Below are positions 25,672-37,855 of a stretch of 64,000 nucleotides of DNA, one piece after another. Source of the DNA: Blastomyces gilchristii SLH14081 (taxonomy: Eukaryota > Ascomycota > Eurotiomycetes > Onygenales > Ajellomycetaceae). The stretch lies in assembly GCF_000003855.2 (NCBI RefSeq), contig NW_003101663.1, forward strand, positions 335,715-399,714, read 5' to 3'. The position numbers and the translations under genes are program-made. Position 1 is the stretch's first letter, and each line of letters opens with the position of its first letter. The notes below the pieces were generated by a model that made no database searches, was not told the origin of the DNA, and worked only from the letters and a program-made list of their open reading frames with translations.

Positions 25672-27162
25672 ATGGGCAACGGCACAGCTGCAGTACTAGA
25701 GCCGACATTCACCGGCTATGTCGCCACCACGCAAGATGCGCTGATCCTCTTCGAAGCATGTCTGACCGGCCTCCTCCACCACGTTCCACGACGTCCCCAC
25801 GATCGAGAAAGAAGCCAACTGGTGAAAAGCGGGAGTGTTTTTATCTACGAAGAAAATGCGTCCGGTATCAAGCGATGGACAGACGGTGTTACATGGAGCC
25901 CCAGTCGCATCCTGGGTAATTTCCTCGTCTACCGCGAACTTGATAAGCCTTTTCCTCCAGGTGAGAAGAAGCGCGCCATGAAAAAGGGCAATAGGCGGCC
26001 ACCACAAACTGGAAGACCAGGGGAACCATACCCAAGACCTCAAGAGAGCAACGGAACTTCATACTCGCCCGCAACATCGCCCGGCGCAGCTCCATATGGA
26101 GAGAGAAACCAACACACAGATATGGAGCGGCAACTCGTGGGCTCCCTTGTGGACTCGTATGGGTTCAAGGATTCGGGATTAGTAAAGAAAACCATGAGCG
26201 TGACAGTATCGGGGGTGACCCATCATTTGGTGTCATACTACAGTGTTGAAGATGTCATGTCAAACCGCCTCCATACACCCATGCAACACGAGAATTTGAG
26301 GGGCATACGTCCACGCGCAGAACTCACAACGAAGCAAAGCTTCCGCGCGCCAATTGATGACTTCGAGCACGGTGCAATGGAAGATGGAGACCCTTCTTCC
26401 GCCCTATATGCTTATCGTTCCACGTTAGGTGGCGCGCAGGCATATGCGGTGCCAAGCTCCGGTGCGCCGTACTACCAGCTTCCCGCTTACGGCGCACACC
26501 CTGGTTATGCAGTTGGCGCGCCAGGTATTCCAGGCCACCCCACATCCAATCCATATCTCACAAATGCTCCCGGTTCAGCCGACATGCCGCCAAAGCTAGA
26601 AGGCTACTCTTTCCGGAGCTCAGCATCGTACCCGCCTAGCTATCACCCCATGAATCCCAGTATACCGCAACCCATGTCGGCTTCCACGATACCCTCTGCC
26701 CTCAACCCTACCATGGGCGATAGAAGTCAACAGCAACAACCCAGCAGCGCTTCCCTCTACCGAAACCCGGGATTACAACCGCGGGATGTACCTACAGGTT
26801 CACTTTCCGGACCGGTCGACCCCGGTTCAGCAGGTGCCCCAGCGTATTCAAGAGGAAGTTTTGGCGGCATTGACTCCTCAGACCAACAGAGCGTCGGACA
26901 GCAGCAGCATTACAACCCTTCAACGAGGCGGGAATCGAGTGCCATGGCGCCTAGCGTTTCATACTATAATGGAGACCGTCAGTCTCAACAGCCACAGCCG
27001 CCATCACAACCGCAGTCACAACCTCATCAATCTCAACAACAGCCGCCGCAGCCACAACACCCACAACAATATTTCTCCAGTAGTGGTCAGCCGGGACAGC
27101 CTTCAAGTTACCAACCCGGCCAACAGGCGTCGATGTCCTGGAATACGGCTACAACGGGTTGA
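25672..27162 (+). CDS. RYP1: WOPR-domain transcription factor (Ryp1/Wor1/Gti1 family)
   Basis: This is a single-exon, 496-aa nuclear DNA-binding regulator. WOPRa spans about residues 13-90, with ALILFEACLTGLLHHVPRRP, the SGSVFIYEE stretch and the hallmark KRWTDG followed by WSPSRILGNFLVYREL. WOPRb spans about 157-200 (GSLVDSYGFKDSGLVKKTM...HHLVSYY). A basic, Pro-rich linker joins them. The C-terminal half is low complexity: Tyr/Pro/Ala-rich, then Gln-rich from about residue 345 with a QPQ/QSQ run near 430-470, typical of activation regions. The ATG at 25672 was chosen because MGNGTAAVLEPTF matches WOPR N-termini and the upstream codons lack an ATG. Known members are master switches: Wor1 for white-opaque switching in Candida, Ryp1 for the temperature-controlled yeast phase in Histoplasma. 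An equivalent morphogenetic role here is inferred. It is flanked by 17.7 kb and 5.2 kb of non-coding DNA, fitting heavy regulation. Confidence 0.96.
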   Translation: MGNGTAAVLEPTFTGYVATTQDALILFEACLTGLLHHVPRRPHDRERSQLVKSGSVFIYEENASGIKRWTDGVTWSPSRILGNFLVYRELDKPFPPGEKKRAMKKGNRRPPQTGRPGEPYPRPQESNGTSYSPATSPGAAPYGERNQHTDMERQLVGSLVDSYGFKDSGLVKKTMSVTVSGVTHHLVSYYSVEDVMSNRLHTPMQHENLRGIRPRAELTTKQSFRAPIDDFEHGAMEDGDPSSALYAYRSTLGGAQAYAVPSSGAPYYQLPAYGAHPGYAVGAPGIPGHPTSNPYLTNAPGSADMPPKLEGYSFRSSASYPPSYHPMNPSIPQPMSASTIPSALNPTMGDRSQQQQPSSASLYRNPGLQPRDVPTGSLSGPVDPGSAGAPAYSRGSFGGIDSSDQQSVGQQQHYNPSTRRESSAMAPSVSYYNGDRQSQQPQPPSQPQSQPHQSQQQPPQPQHPQQYFSSSGQPGQPSSYQPGQQASMSWNTATTG

Positions 27163-27901
27163 AAACACTGATATTTTTCTTTTCTTTTCGTTTTTCAACT
27201 TTCATACTTCCATGTTTGTTCTGATTCGATTTTTCTTTCATCCAGGTTAGCTGCTTTTCAGTTTCCTGAGGTTTTCTTTCTGGGATGGGTGGAGAGGATG
27301 ATAAATGGGATTATGAAAAAGACAGTCGTTTTATTTTTATTTTTATATTTATTTATTGCGAGTTGAAAATTTGGACATCGCTTTTGAGACTTTTTCTCCG
27401 TTTTGCGTCTCAACTTGCGGTTTTATGATAGGAGGGACGCTTGTGCTCTGTTCTAATTTTCCTACTTTTCTTCCTTTTTTCCCCCGTCTTCCGCCTGAAC
27501 CACCTCTCCCGCTCAGTCTTTGTTTTGCTTTACTCCTCAAATTGATTCCTTGCTTTTTTGGATTTGCTCATGTTTCCCTCGCCCACCCACTATTGTACCG
27601 GCGAATTCGAATTTTATCTACCCTGTTCCGGCCCCTTGTTTGTCCCCCTTTTTTCTTAATTTGATAAATACGTAAAGGGGGAGGGGCAAGGGTTTTTTGT
27701 GTGGGATTCTTTTTAATCCCCTTTTCTTCTTTTCCTTTCTTCTTCTTCTTCTTCCTTTGCTTTTAGCTCCCTCGTGCGCGCGCACATAGCCGCTCGTTTC
27801 TATCAAACACATAGTATTACTCATAGGCCCCAGGGCGTTTTGCATTTTTTTAATAAAGAACTGAAAAATTGAGATATGGGTAGTTGGTCGGCTGCTGCTA
27901 G

Positions 27902-27974
27902 CTTTTCTTTTTCTTTTCTTTTCTTTTTCTTTTCTTTTCTTTTCTTTTCTTCTCTTTTCTTTTCTTTTCTTTCT
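27902..27974. repeat. 73-nt homopyrimidine (TTTTC)n tract
   Basis: A continuous run of TTTTC/TTTC units about 740 bp past the WOPR stop codon. Confidence 0.9.
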
Positions 27975-28757
27975 GCGAAAAATGGCTGGTCGGTTTTTGT
28001 TCTTCCATTTCCATCTCATCATCATTTATTTTATTTATCACTTGTTTGACCTTTCTGTCTTTTATTTCTATCGCTGCTTCTGATGAAGTTGACATTTGCC
28101 CTATCTTTCTTTCCTTCTCTTTTTTTCCCCCCCTGTTATCTAAACTGTGGAGTGGGCTTTTTGTAGGTGCAGGGGCAGTGGGAGGGTCAGTCAATTTCAA
28201 AGTTGAACATGAGCTTTTTGACAAAAAATCAAGAGAAAAAAGGATGAAGAGTAATAATGAAGAAAAATAAAAATAAAAACTATTTTTTTTTTCGACTGTT
28301 CTTATCTGTAACTAATAATATCAATCACTGCTTGATCTGTTGATCATCCATTTCCAGCTCCATTTCCTCCAACTGCTTACACACTCTCCTGTCCCTGCTT
28401 CCTCCTCTCCGCGTGTGATGATTAGCATTTCTCCATCAAACGCGCGCACGCACCACTTCTTATAATAAACTTTTTGCAAACTAGGCTTTTCTTTTACTGT
28501 AAACTTATTAATAAAAGTTTCATGTTTTATCTTCGTGATCCGAGATGGAACTGGAAGGCTAATCTAATCTATCTTATCTTAGGGGGGGAGGAGCGGTGGA
28601 GCGGCTGGATCAGGCACAATCATCAGGCATTTAATTTAAGGTTATGGGTATCTAAAGTTCCCAGAGATATAAAAAAATAAAAAAATAAAAATAAAAAAAA
28701 GTTTGGCGCTTTCGCTATTTTCCTTCTTGCGCTACCGTAACGCTGTTTTCTTAAGTA

Positions 28758-28780
28758 ATATATATATATATATATATATA
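28758..28780. repeat. (AT)n microsatellite
   Basis: About 11 AT units, self-complementary, in the non-coding region after the WOPR gene. Confidence 0.9.
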
Positions 28781-31700
28781 CAAGGCAAAAAAAGGGGTAA
28801 ATAATGGGGGGTTCTAGATTAGTTTGAAAGGGTTTACCCCGAGGTTAATTTTCTTCAGGTACGCTATTCTAACCTGAACCTGCTGTTACATCTGCGCTCC
28901 TGTTGTACCAGGGGGGGGGATGGTTCCTGCTCTACCCTTGTCTTGTCTCTAGACCCTGAAATTGTATTTTTCTTTTTCACATTTGTGGTGTGTCCGCATG
29001 TCCCACGTATAATTCGCCATGTAACAGTGGTGGGGTCTATGAGCCTTTACCATACACCCACCCCCTTCCTCGAGTCGTCATATTTAGCGAGGGATCCGGC
29101 AATTGGGACATGTAGACCTGGATGGACATTGGCAATGGGGATGGAGTGTGGATATAGAATTGAGAAAGATGATTTATGCCATAGAGCAATTACGTAGACC
29201 TGTATATGTTGGAGGGGAGGCTTGTGGCGATGTTGTGAAATCATTCATTTTTGTCGATGTCGGAGTTGGTGTTTTGTTCGTTGCGCGAGGATTTGCTGGG
29301 CTTGGTCAGGGGTAAAGGCGACCAGGGCAAGGTACCAGTGGGTGAAGGGGTGCAGGCGGATGGATGGTGGGGGATATAGTTTAACTGTAGTATTATATGA
29401 CGGGTTGTAGAGGTAGGACTGCGGCCGTTTCTTTTGTGCTCTCAGTTATTTCAACTGTTTAATCTATTTCTGAGTATGCGGTGGGACATGCGAGAAACAG
29501 GGAGCTAAAGGACGAAACAAAGAGCTCTCCGGTTGTGTTAATACACTTGGGTTATGGAGTTGACAGGGTCCTCGTACGCTAGATGGTGAGGTTTATGGAA
29601 TATTGAAGAAGTCATGGAACGGGAGATCGTTAGTACGGATTGAACCTTCAGGCATTATCGTACACCCTTATATTCAACGCGCAAGGCCGTACTTACCTTT
29701 TCCATTCTCATTGCTAGAAATCGGGGAAAAGAGCTCGAGGGTCTAGCTAGAGTATTTGCAAATATACTTACAGATAGCCATGCAGATACCTAGGTATATC
29801 CTTGCTCTAGATATCCGTCGGAACTCGACTGAATCCAAGGAAACGTGCAAACCGTTTTCACTATCCTGCAGATCCCGACTATCCACGACCAGTATTGAGA
29901 ATATCAAGTTGCCATGAAATGTGTCGGCAGTCCAACTTTCTTCCATTTCGAGAGACGCCTCGGTTGCGGTACGGCCATTGTCCGGGACGTCCATCTCTCA
30001 CTCGCACCCCGCTTGCCCCCATAACATAAACGGCAGTGAGGGCGGCAGATATAACTGCTGGTTACTGCGACGGTCTTCCGTTTGTGAGTTGCAAATGCAT
30101 AGCTTATTGCTTCTTTTGTTCCGCCATTTCTCTCTGAATGTGTAGGTCGATCATATGTAGGTCGATATGGGCATAGACGACCACGACCCTACATATACCA
30201 GTCTTCAGCGACCCCTAGCACTCCCATGGCGGAGGTACCCTTCGAGTTCCGCGTTACATCCCTATATGCGAGTAGGGTGACACAGATCGCGGAGGTACAT
30301 GTACACAGCGTCCGGTCTATACATGAATTGTGCTGTACGTATAGGTGGGCAATCAGGGTCCCTAAGAGGTACAAACCGCACATGTACAGTACACAGCATA
30401 TGGAGGGACTGATCTGATTTACCCGAGTAACTGTCTCCTCGCATACCAACCCCGCTGTCCAGCACAGAACTGCACTGACAACCTGGATGTATGTATAATG
30501 GTTTGTGATATAATGGACTGTAGCACAAAGGGCCAAGAAGGGAACCCACGTAGGTAAGGATTCTCAATTTTGAGTGCCGGCACCGTTTGGCCAAAGAGAA
30601 GATATGGTGTGTGCAAAGTCTTTTTGAGGTACTGTGTGATATGAACAGTACTTGACAACGGCAGATGGAGATGGGAATTGTCCAGTATATGGGTATCTCT
30701 TGTGGATTGCGGTGTTTGGAGAAGACGCGATGCTTGAGCGGGGGAGTTGGGCCAAGACTTGGACAAAGGAACCCCTCCTAATTGCTCCCTCAGCTTCAAA
30801 TGGCGGTCCATCCCATCCAATATGCCGGACGTATAATAAATCCTCCGACTATTTGTGGCTATTATTACATTGTCCGATGCAGCATTGAGGTTGCTGGTGG
30901 GATGGATATAGAATGTGGGCATGTGACTTGGCAACAGATCCATGGATAAACTACCACTACTGGGTTGAAGGGGAGATTTGTCAGCCAGGCAATAATCTGC
31001 CGTGTTTGCAGTGGAAACAAACCAAAGCAAACAAAGTCGCCGCTGAAACCAATTTGCTTGACAATAATTCAATTGCTTGCTAATCAACTCTCTCTTGTCC
31101 ACATTCAATACCTCATTCAGCAGAAGCTAATCGACTCACAAGGGGCGCTGTTTTCTGGGATTCGGGGTTCGGTGTTACGACTTGGAAATAACGCTAACCG
31201 GCTTACAAATGGGATATTGAGGAATGATGTGATCTGCAAAACTTTGGGAGTTGAGCAGTTAGTTAACCAAGGAGTTCAGACAACCAACAGCAGTGGACAG
31301 TCCGCGGATGCGCTAATAATTGGCGGCTTTAACGGAGTTTAACCTAACCTTTCGGGGGTGCTGTGCCTACGGAGTAGTGTGCTCGCTGTCTTAGCTATCT
31401 AACAGTTACCCAGTCATCCTATCGGGAGCTTTTGTTTCGTGTTGGCGTGCAGGGCCAGCACCCAATTTCCGATGACGACAAATGAGTCAATCGTCCTCAT
31501 CCCCCCCGCCCAGGGCTCGAGAATCGTCTAACACTGGTGGGCCAGTCGACGGTGATGTGATGCTTCTTCAGATGTCTGCCGGTTTTATGCTGCGACAAGG
31601 ACAGTAAAGCCGAGAACATGAAGCTAATCGATGTTGGGGCGGTTAACTCGTTCCCTCTCCGGAGGAAGTACTCCGTAACTAGTTGCTTCACAACTGTTAT

Positions 31701-32370
31701 CCCCACCCCAGTCGCGTATCAGCTTAGACGCGAATCGAGGATGATGCAATCGACCCATGATTCAAACCAAATTTATATTAGCAGGGAATCCACAGTAACT
31801 TTGCCTGACTCGGAGTAGCTGGTTGGAGATCTAAGTTATCACATATCCACCACGTCTGACAAATGCAATCAAAACGTAAAAAATTCTTCATTCAGCCAGT
31901 CGGAGCTCATACAGGATTCTACATATAAGTAAGCTACATTCCAATTGATGATCATGGAATTCAATGAATATCTTTTCTTCTGTTTCTCATTTCTTTTCAT
32001 TCTACGCTGTCGATTCAAAACGACCTGACAGGTTTCACCAAAAATTCTCCCTTCGCCAGAAAAGAAAGCCAGCTGCGAAGCATACCTGCTGTTTCCTGCA
32101 TAATCAATTCAGTACTTTGTGCGAGCTGCTGGCGTGACCAAGCTTGCTCGGTACTGGGTGAGTTGAAGCTTCGTTGGAAGCTTGGGCGGTGTGTGTCACA
32201 TCAGTTGCTCGGACCAGATTGCGATCCCGATAAAACAAATACCATATTTTGTTCGGACTGGGCATCCCAACAAGTGATCAGCGTCCCTTCCTGACAGCAG
32301 AGGTGATTCGAACCGGCACGGTAATTTCAATCACACTTCGTCCCTTTTGGCTAGACCGGATTTCCCCAGA

Positions 32371-35300
32371 ATGGCATCCCCGTCCAACACAGGTGCCGAC
32401 ATCGAAGGGGTGGGAAAATCGACTGATTGGACAAGCCCCTCGCAGATATCTGTGGACACAGATCCAGAGATAGCGCTATCCGAATCGAGTCGCGGGGGTA
32501 GATGGGGCGAATATGAAGAGGGCGACCCGGTCTCTCGTCGTCGCGCCATGGAGGAATTTGCTGAAATGTCGAGGGAGTTAACGAAACTGAGTCTACAAAA
32601 GAGCAAGTCTTCAGCAAAGAGAAGGAAAAGTTTTGTCCGCCAATCTACCGCCCACTCTACAATGAACCAGGAAAAGGATATCGATATTGAACGTGACTCG
32701 TTGGATTCAGCGTTATCCGTGAAGGGCGATTTCGAACTGAGCGAATTCTTGAGAGATGGACGTCTAGAACGGAGAACAACGGCAGGAGGCCCTGGGAAAA
32801 AGATTGGCGTAGTCTTCAAAAATCTGACCGTCGAGGGGATTGATGCTACCTCATCGTTTGTCAAGACGCTTCCGGATGCTGTGAAGGGAACCTTCGGGCC
32901 TGACCTTTACAATCTTATTACTCGCTTCGTTCCGGGACTAAGATTCGGAAAACCACCCCCGACTCGCAGTCTCATTCACGATTTTACGGGAGCTCTCAGA
33001 GATGGGGAAATGATGCTGGTCCTCGGAAGACCTGGTGCTGGATGCACCACCTTTCTAAAAGCCATCGCCAACAATCGATCATCTTTCGCGGCTGTCCTGG
33101 GAGATGTCAGCTATGGTGGGATCTCGGCGGCAGAGCAAGACAAACATTTTCGAGGGGAGGTCAATTACAATCCCGAAGACGACCAACATTTCCCTGCTTT
33201 AACCGTAGAGCAGACCCTCAGGTTCGCTCTGATGAACAAGACAAAGAAGCGAGACCAAGATTCGATCCCAATAGTCATCGACGGGCTGTTGAAAATGTTC
33301 GGGATCAGCCACACCAAAAACACCATCGTGGGCAACGAGTTTGTCCGTGGCGTTTCTGGTGGAGAGCGCAAGCGTGTTGGCATCGCAGAGACCCTGACTA
33401 CCAAATCATCGGTTGTTTGTTGGGATAATTCTACCCGGGGCCTCGATGCCAGCACTGCTTTAGATTATGTCAAGTCTCTCAGGGTCATGACGGATGTCAG
33501 CAATCGAACCACATTTGTTACACTTTACCAGGCAGGAGAGGGAATTTACGAGCTGATGGATAAAGTTATGGTTATCGAAGAAGGCCGCATGCTATACCAA
33601 GGGCCCGCTAATAAAGCAAAGGCTTATTTCGAAGGTCTAGGATTCTACTGCCCAGAACGATCGTAAGTAATATACCTATCTCTCGCCTGAGGTTTAAATA
33701 TAGTTTCTTTTTGTCTAACACCACACAAGAACAACGGCGGACTTTCTTACTTCCTTGTGCGACCCCATTGTTCGCCAGTTCCAGCCCGGCCGAGAAGCTT
33801 CGACTCCTAAGACCTCCCAAGAACTAGAAGCAGCATTCAGACGCAGTGACATTTACAAAGATATTCTGAAGGAGGTTGATGACTATGAGAACCAGATTCT
33901 GGACACTGATTGTTCTGACACTCGTCAATTTCAAAAGCACGTTGGCGAATGTAAGTGAACAAAGCCAAAACCTCACGCCGAAAATCACACCTCCCTGATT
34001 ACTGGGACTAACATTTTTACCTGCAGCAAAAAGCAAAACCGTCTCCAAGCGGTCAAATTACACGGTCTCATTCGCACGGCAGGTCATGGCTTGCACGAAA
34101 CGAGAATTTTGGCTCTTTTGGGGCGACAAAGCCTCTCTGTACACCAAGTTCTTCATTGTCTTTGCTGTTTCTCTCATTGTCGGTTCTCTCTTTTACGGCC
34201 AGTCTCTTGATACCGGTGGAGCATTCTCTCGTGGCGGATCCTTGTTCTTCTCCATTATTTTCCTTGGGTGGCTTCAGCTCACCGAGTTGATGCCGGCCGT
34301 CTCTGGTAGAACAATCATTGCGAGACACAAGGACTATGCCTTTTATCGTCCTTCTGCCGTCGTTATCGCTCGCGTCCTCGTCGACATTCCAGTCATTTTT
34401 GCAATGCTCGTGGTGCTCGCCGTAGTGGAATATTTCCTCATGGGATTGGACGTCGACGTTTCCAAGTTCTTCATTTATTGTTTGTTCGTCTATGTTACAA
34501 CGATATCTATCACAGCTATGTATCGCATGTTTGCCGCGTTCTCAGCCACCATAGACGATGCTGTCCGATTTGGAGGAATAGGTAGGTTTTTAAATTTAGC
34601 GTTTCGTTTTACTGTGGATTCTGGTACTGACGATTTAAAAAGCTCTTAACTTACTCGTTTTCTACGTTGGATACGTAAGTCATACAATTCTACTCCTTAC
34701 GAATTCGGGCGATATACTAATATTAAATTTTGTCTAGGTGATTCCGAAGCAAGCTTTGCTTGATGATTCCCCCTGGTTTGGCTGGCTGCTATACGTCAAC
34801 CCCCTATCGTACGCATTCGAGGCCGTCCTGGGTAATGAATTTTCGAATCGTGTTATGGAATGTTCGCCTGAACAACTTGTGCCGCTCGGCACGAACGTTG
34901 ACCCAAAATACCAAGGATGCTCTCTTCCTGGTTCTCAGTTGGGTAGTAATACCGTGTCCGGAGCCCGATACCTAGACTTTTCATTTCAATTGTGAGTATC
35001 TTATCTACTCCGAATACAAAAAAAAAAAAAAAAAAGGCGCACAGTTTAATAAATGAAATCTAGTTCCCGGAGCCATTTGTGGCGTAACTTTGGGATCGTA
35101 GTCGCCTTCACAATCGCGTACATTGCAATCACGGCAATCGCTGCTGAAGTCTTCCCATTTACAACAGGAGGAGGCGGTGCATTGATATTCAAAAAATCCA
35201 AGAGAACAGAAGCATTGTCCAAGCTTCAGCAGAAAAGCGAATCCCAAGATGAAGAGACAGGAAAGATCGAGAGGATTGGAAATGTTGGCGGGGTTGCCAC

Positions 35301-37521
35301 TCGAAGGTCTTCCGCCACTGCCAACAACGAGAATGGTAGTTTTACAAAACTTTCGACCAGTGATAGGGTTTTCACTTGGTCCGACGTTGAATATACGGTA
35401 CCTTATGGGAATGGTGAGCGGAAACTCCTTAACAAGGTAACTGGTTATGTAAAACCGGGAAGTATGATTGCTTTGATGGGCGCGTCTGGCTCAGGAAAGA
35501 CAACGCTCCTCAACACTCTAGCGCAGCGACAGAGAATCGGTGTTGTGTCTGGTGAGATGCTTGTTGATGGGCGAGCTCTTCCTCCAGATTTCCAAAGAGG
35601 AACCGGTTTCTGTGAACAGATGGATATCCACGACACCACTGCCACCATTAGAGAGGCGTTGGAATTTTCAGCGATCTTGCGACAAGACAGAATCATTCCC
35701 CGCGAGGAAAAAATTGCGTATGTTGATCAGGTCATCAGTTTGTTGGAACTTGATGATATCCAGGATGCCATCATCGGTTCACTTGGCGTTGAGCAAAGGA
35801 AGCGATTAACAATCGGAGTTGAACTGGCAGCCAAACCGAGCTTACTACTGTTTTTAGACGAACCCACTAGCGGACTGGACAGCCAGGCAGCTTTTTCTAT
35901 CATCAGATTCCTGAAAAAGCTATCCCAGGCGGGGCAAGCTATTATTTGCACCATTCATCAACCATCTTCACTCCTAATTCAGCAATTTGATACCATCCTT
36001 GCCCTAAACCCCGAGGGAAATACCTTTTATTTCGGGCCTGTTGGTGAGAACGGCCGTGCCGTGGTTGATTATTTCGCGGAGAGAGGCGTCGTTTGTCCTG
36101 ACAATAAGAACGTCGCGGAATTCATCCTGGAGACTGCCGCGAAGGGCCGTAGGAGCAACGGGAAACGAATTGATTGGAATGAGGAGTGGCGAAACTCGAA
36201 AGAGCTTGCCCAACTCAAGACGGAGCTGCAGGAAATCAACCTCGAGCGAAGCCAACGCCCGCCCTTGGAGACTTCTGGCTCGCAGTATGAATATGCCGCC
36301 CCCGTTGCTCTACAGTGTTGGATGCTCACAAAACGATTATTTGTCAACTACTGGAGAGATTCTTCGTATATTTATGGAAAGCTCTTCATCAGTGTCATCC
36401 TTGGTATTTTCAATGGCTTTGTAAGTTACTACTGCATTCGAACTACCCCCACATCTTGGACCTTGAATTAACCATATCATTTACCATACAGACTTACTGG
36501 CAATTGGGAAATACCATATCTAGCATGCAAAACCGAATGTTCTCCATTTTCCTGATCATCCTGCTCCCGCCAGTTTTCATGAATGGTGTTGTCCCAAAGT
36601 TCTTCATGAACAGAATGCTCTGGGAGGCGCGAGAGCAACCGAGCCGAATCTACGGCTGGGTGGCATTCTGTACAGCGAACGTCGTCTGTGAGATTCCAGC
36701 AGCTGTAGTTACCAGTGTTGTCTATTGGGTTCTCTGGTACTTTGCGACTGGTCTGCCCACCGACTCAAGCACGTCCGGCTATGTGTTCTTAATGTCCATG
36801 CTTTTCTTCTTCTTCCAAGCCAGCTGGGGACAGTGGATCTGCGCGTTCGCACCCTCGTTCACCGTTATAGGAAATGTAAGTCCTATCAAGCTTTCTACAT
36901 CTACAGTTTCCACGCGATCCCAAACTAATCGAACCGTTACAAAACCAGGTTCTCCCATTTTTCTTCGTAATGGTGAACCTCTTCAACGGCGTCGTGCGCC
37001 CTTATTTCGTCCTTCCAGCTTTCTGGCGCTTCTGGATCTACTATGCAAACCCAACCACATGGTGGCTCCGGGGTGTGCTGTCTGCTACCCTCCCGGACAC
37101 ACAGGTCGTCTGTTCCCCCGCCGAGCTCACCCACTTCAACCCGCCCCCTGGTCAAACCTGCATTGAGTACGCGGGTAACTTCATCTCCTCCATCGCGCGA
37201 TCAGGCTACCTTACCAACCCCAACGCGATAGCTGACTGCAGCTACTGCGCATACTCAAACGGAGCGGAATATATGCGCACTCTGAACGTGCACGACGGTG
37301 ATAAATGGAAGGGTTTCGGGATCTTCTTAGCATTTGTGGTGATTAACTGGGCGCTGGTATACTTTATGATATATACAGTGAGGGTTAAGGGGTGGACGTT
37401 TGGCTTTGGGACGGCGGTCGGTCTCGTCGAGAAGGGGATCTCCTGGGTGGAAGGGTTGACGAGGTCGGTAAAGGCGAAAGAGGATGGTGTGGGCGAGGGG
37501 AAAATCGAGCAAGCGAGCTGA
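32371..37521 (+). CDS. PDR-type ABC transporter (ABCG full-size, CDR/Pdr5 family)
   Basis: Eight exons join in frame to 1555 aa: 32371-33662, 33730-33950, 34027-34581, 34643-34674, 34738-34991, 35064-36420, 36492-36875, 36949-37521. Architecture is the reverse (NBD-TMD)2 of plasma-membrane pleiotropic drug efflux pumps. NBD1 has Walker A GRPGAGCTTF (about 219-228), signature VSGGERKRV (about 328-336) and the degenerate CWDNSTRGLD. NBD2 has GASGSGKTT (about 924-932), the LGVEQRKRLTIGVELAA region and Walker B LLLFLDEPTSGLDS (from about 1045). The Cys-for-Lys in the first Walker A and the altered Walker B are normal PDR asymmetry. TMD pieces include FGGIALNLLVFYVGYVIPK and NGVVRPYFVLPAFWRFWIYYANPTTW. 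The start at 32371 was taken because upstream in-frame codons lack an ATG. A 32-nt micro-exon (34643-34674) lies in TMD1. The substrate cannot be predicted. Confidence 0.95.
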
Positions 37522-37855
37522 AAGGGGAAAGATGCCATTGGAGAGGGTACGTGAGTATCTTGTGGATGACTTTTAATGATAATTTACTAGGAATTTCTAA
37601 TTCCTTTTTGTTGTTTTGATTCGGGATGAGAATTGTGGTTTGCATCTTTTTTAGACTGTGCTGGCGTTCTTTTATTGTTTTAACTTTTTTTATTTTTTTA
37701 TTTTTTTATTTTTATTTTTATTTTTATTTTTATTTCTTAATTACTGCAAATAAAAAATAATATATAGAAACAACAAATAATGAAAACAAGCGAACAAACA
37801 AAACTTTCAACTTCGGTTTTCTCGCTGTTGCTGCTGGTCTCTCATTTCGGTCCCC
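37522..37855. other. Gene-free spacer with (ATTTTT)n repeat
   Basis: This is 334 bp between the ABC transporter stop and the decayed minus-strand gene. It contains a T-rich hexanucleotide-like repeat at about 37684-37735 and an A-rich stretch. No gene is seen. Confidence 0.7.

Larger units (their letters stand above)
27163..32370. other. 5.2-kb gene-free region (WOPR gene 3' flank / ABC transporter promoter)
   Basis: No coding region can be supported. The proximal part is the T-rich 3' UTR of the WOPR gene. It contains a TTTTC-type pyrimidine tract (27902-27974), an (AT)n run (28758-28780), and TACATGTACA near 30295 with a related site near 30380. The tandem pair GTAGGTCGAT lies near 30143 and 30157. 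A 229-codon antisense ORF at 30419-31108 has no protein-like features. The last several hundred bases should hold the ABC transporter promoter. Confidence 0.55.

Noticed and set aside
30419..31108. 229-codon minus-strand ORF downstream of the WOPR gene
   Set aside because: No recognisable motif, uneven composition, no splice logic, and small competing ORFs on the opposite strand. It is probably a chance open frame.
32303..32325. GGTTCGAATCA on the minus strand as a tRNA T-loop
   Set aside because: T-stem positions mismatch (G-A, C-C) and no cloverleaf can be built around it.
34992..35063. A-rich stretch with in-frame stop in the ABC transporter suggesting a broken gene
   Set aside because: It is a normal 72-bp intron (GTGAGT...TCTAG) containing an A run; splicing restores the frame.
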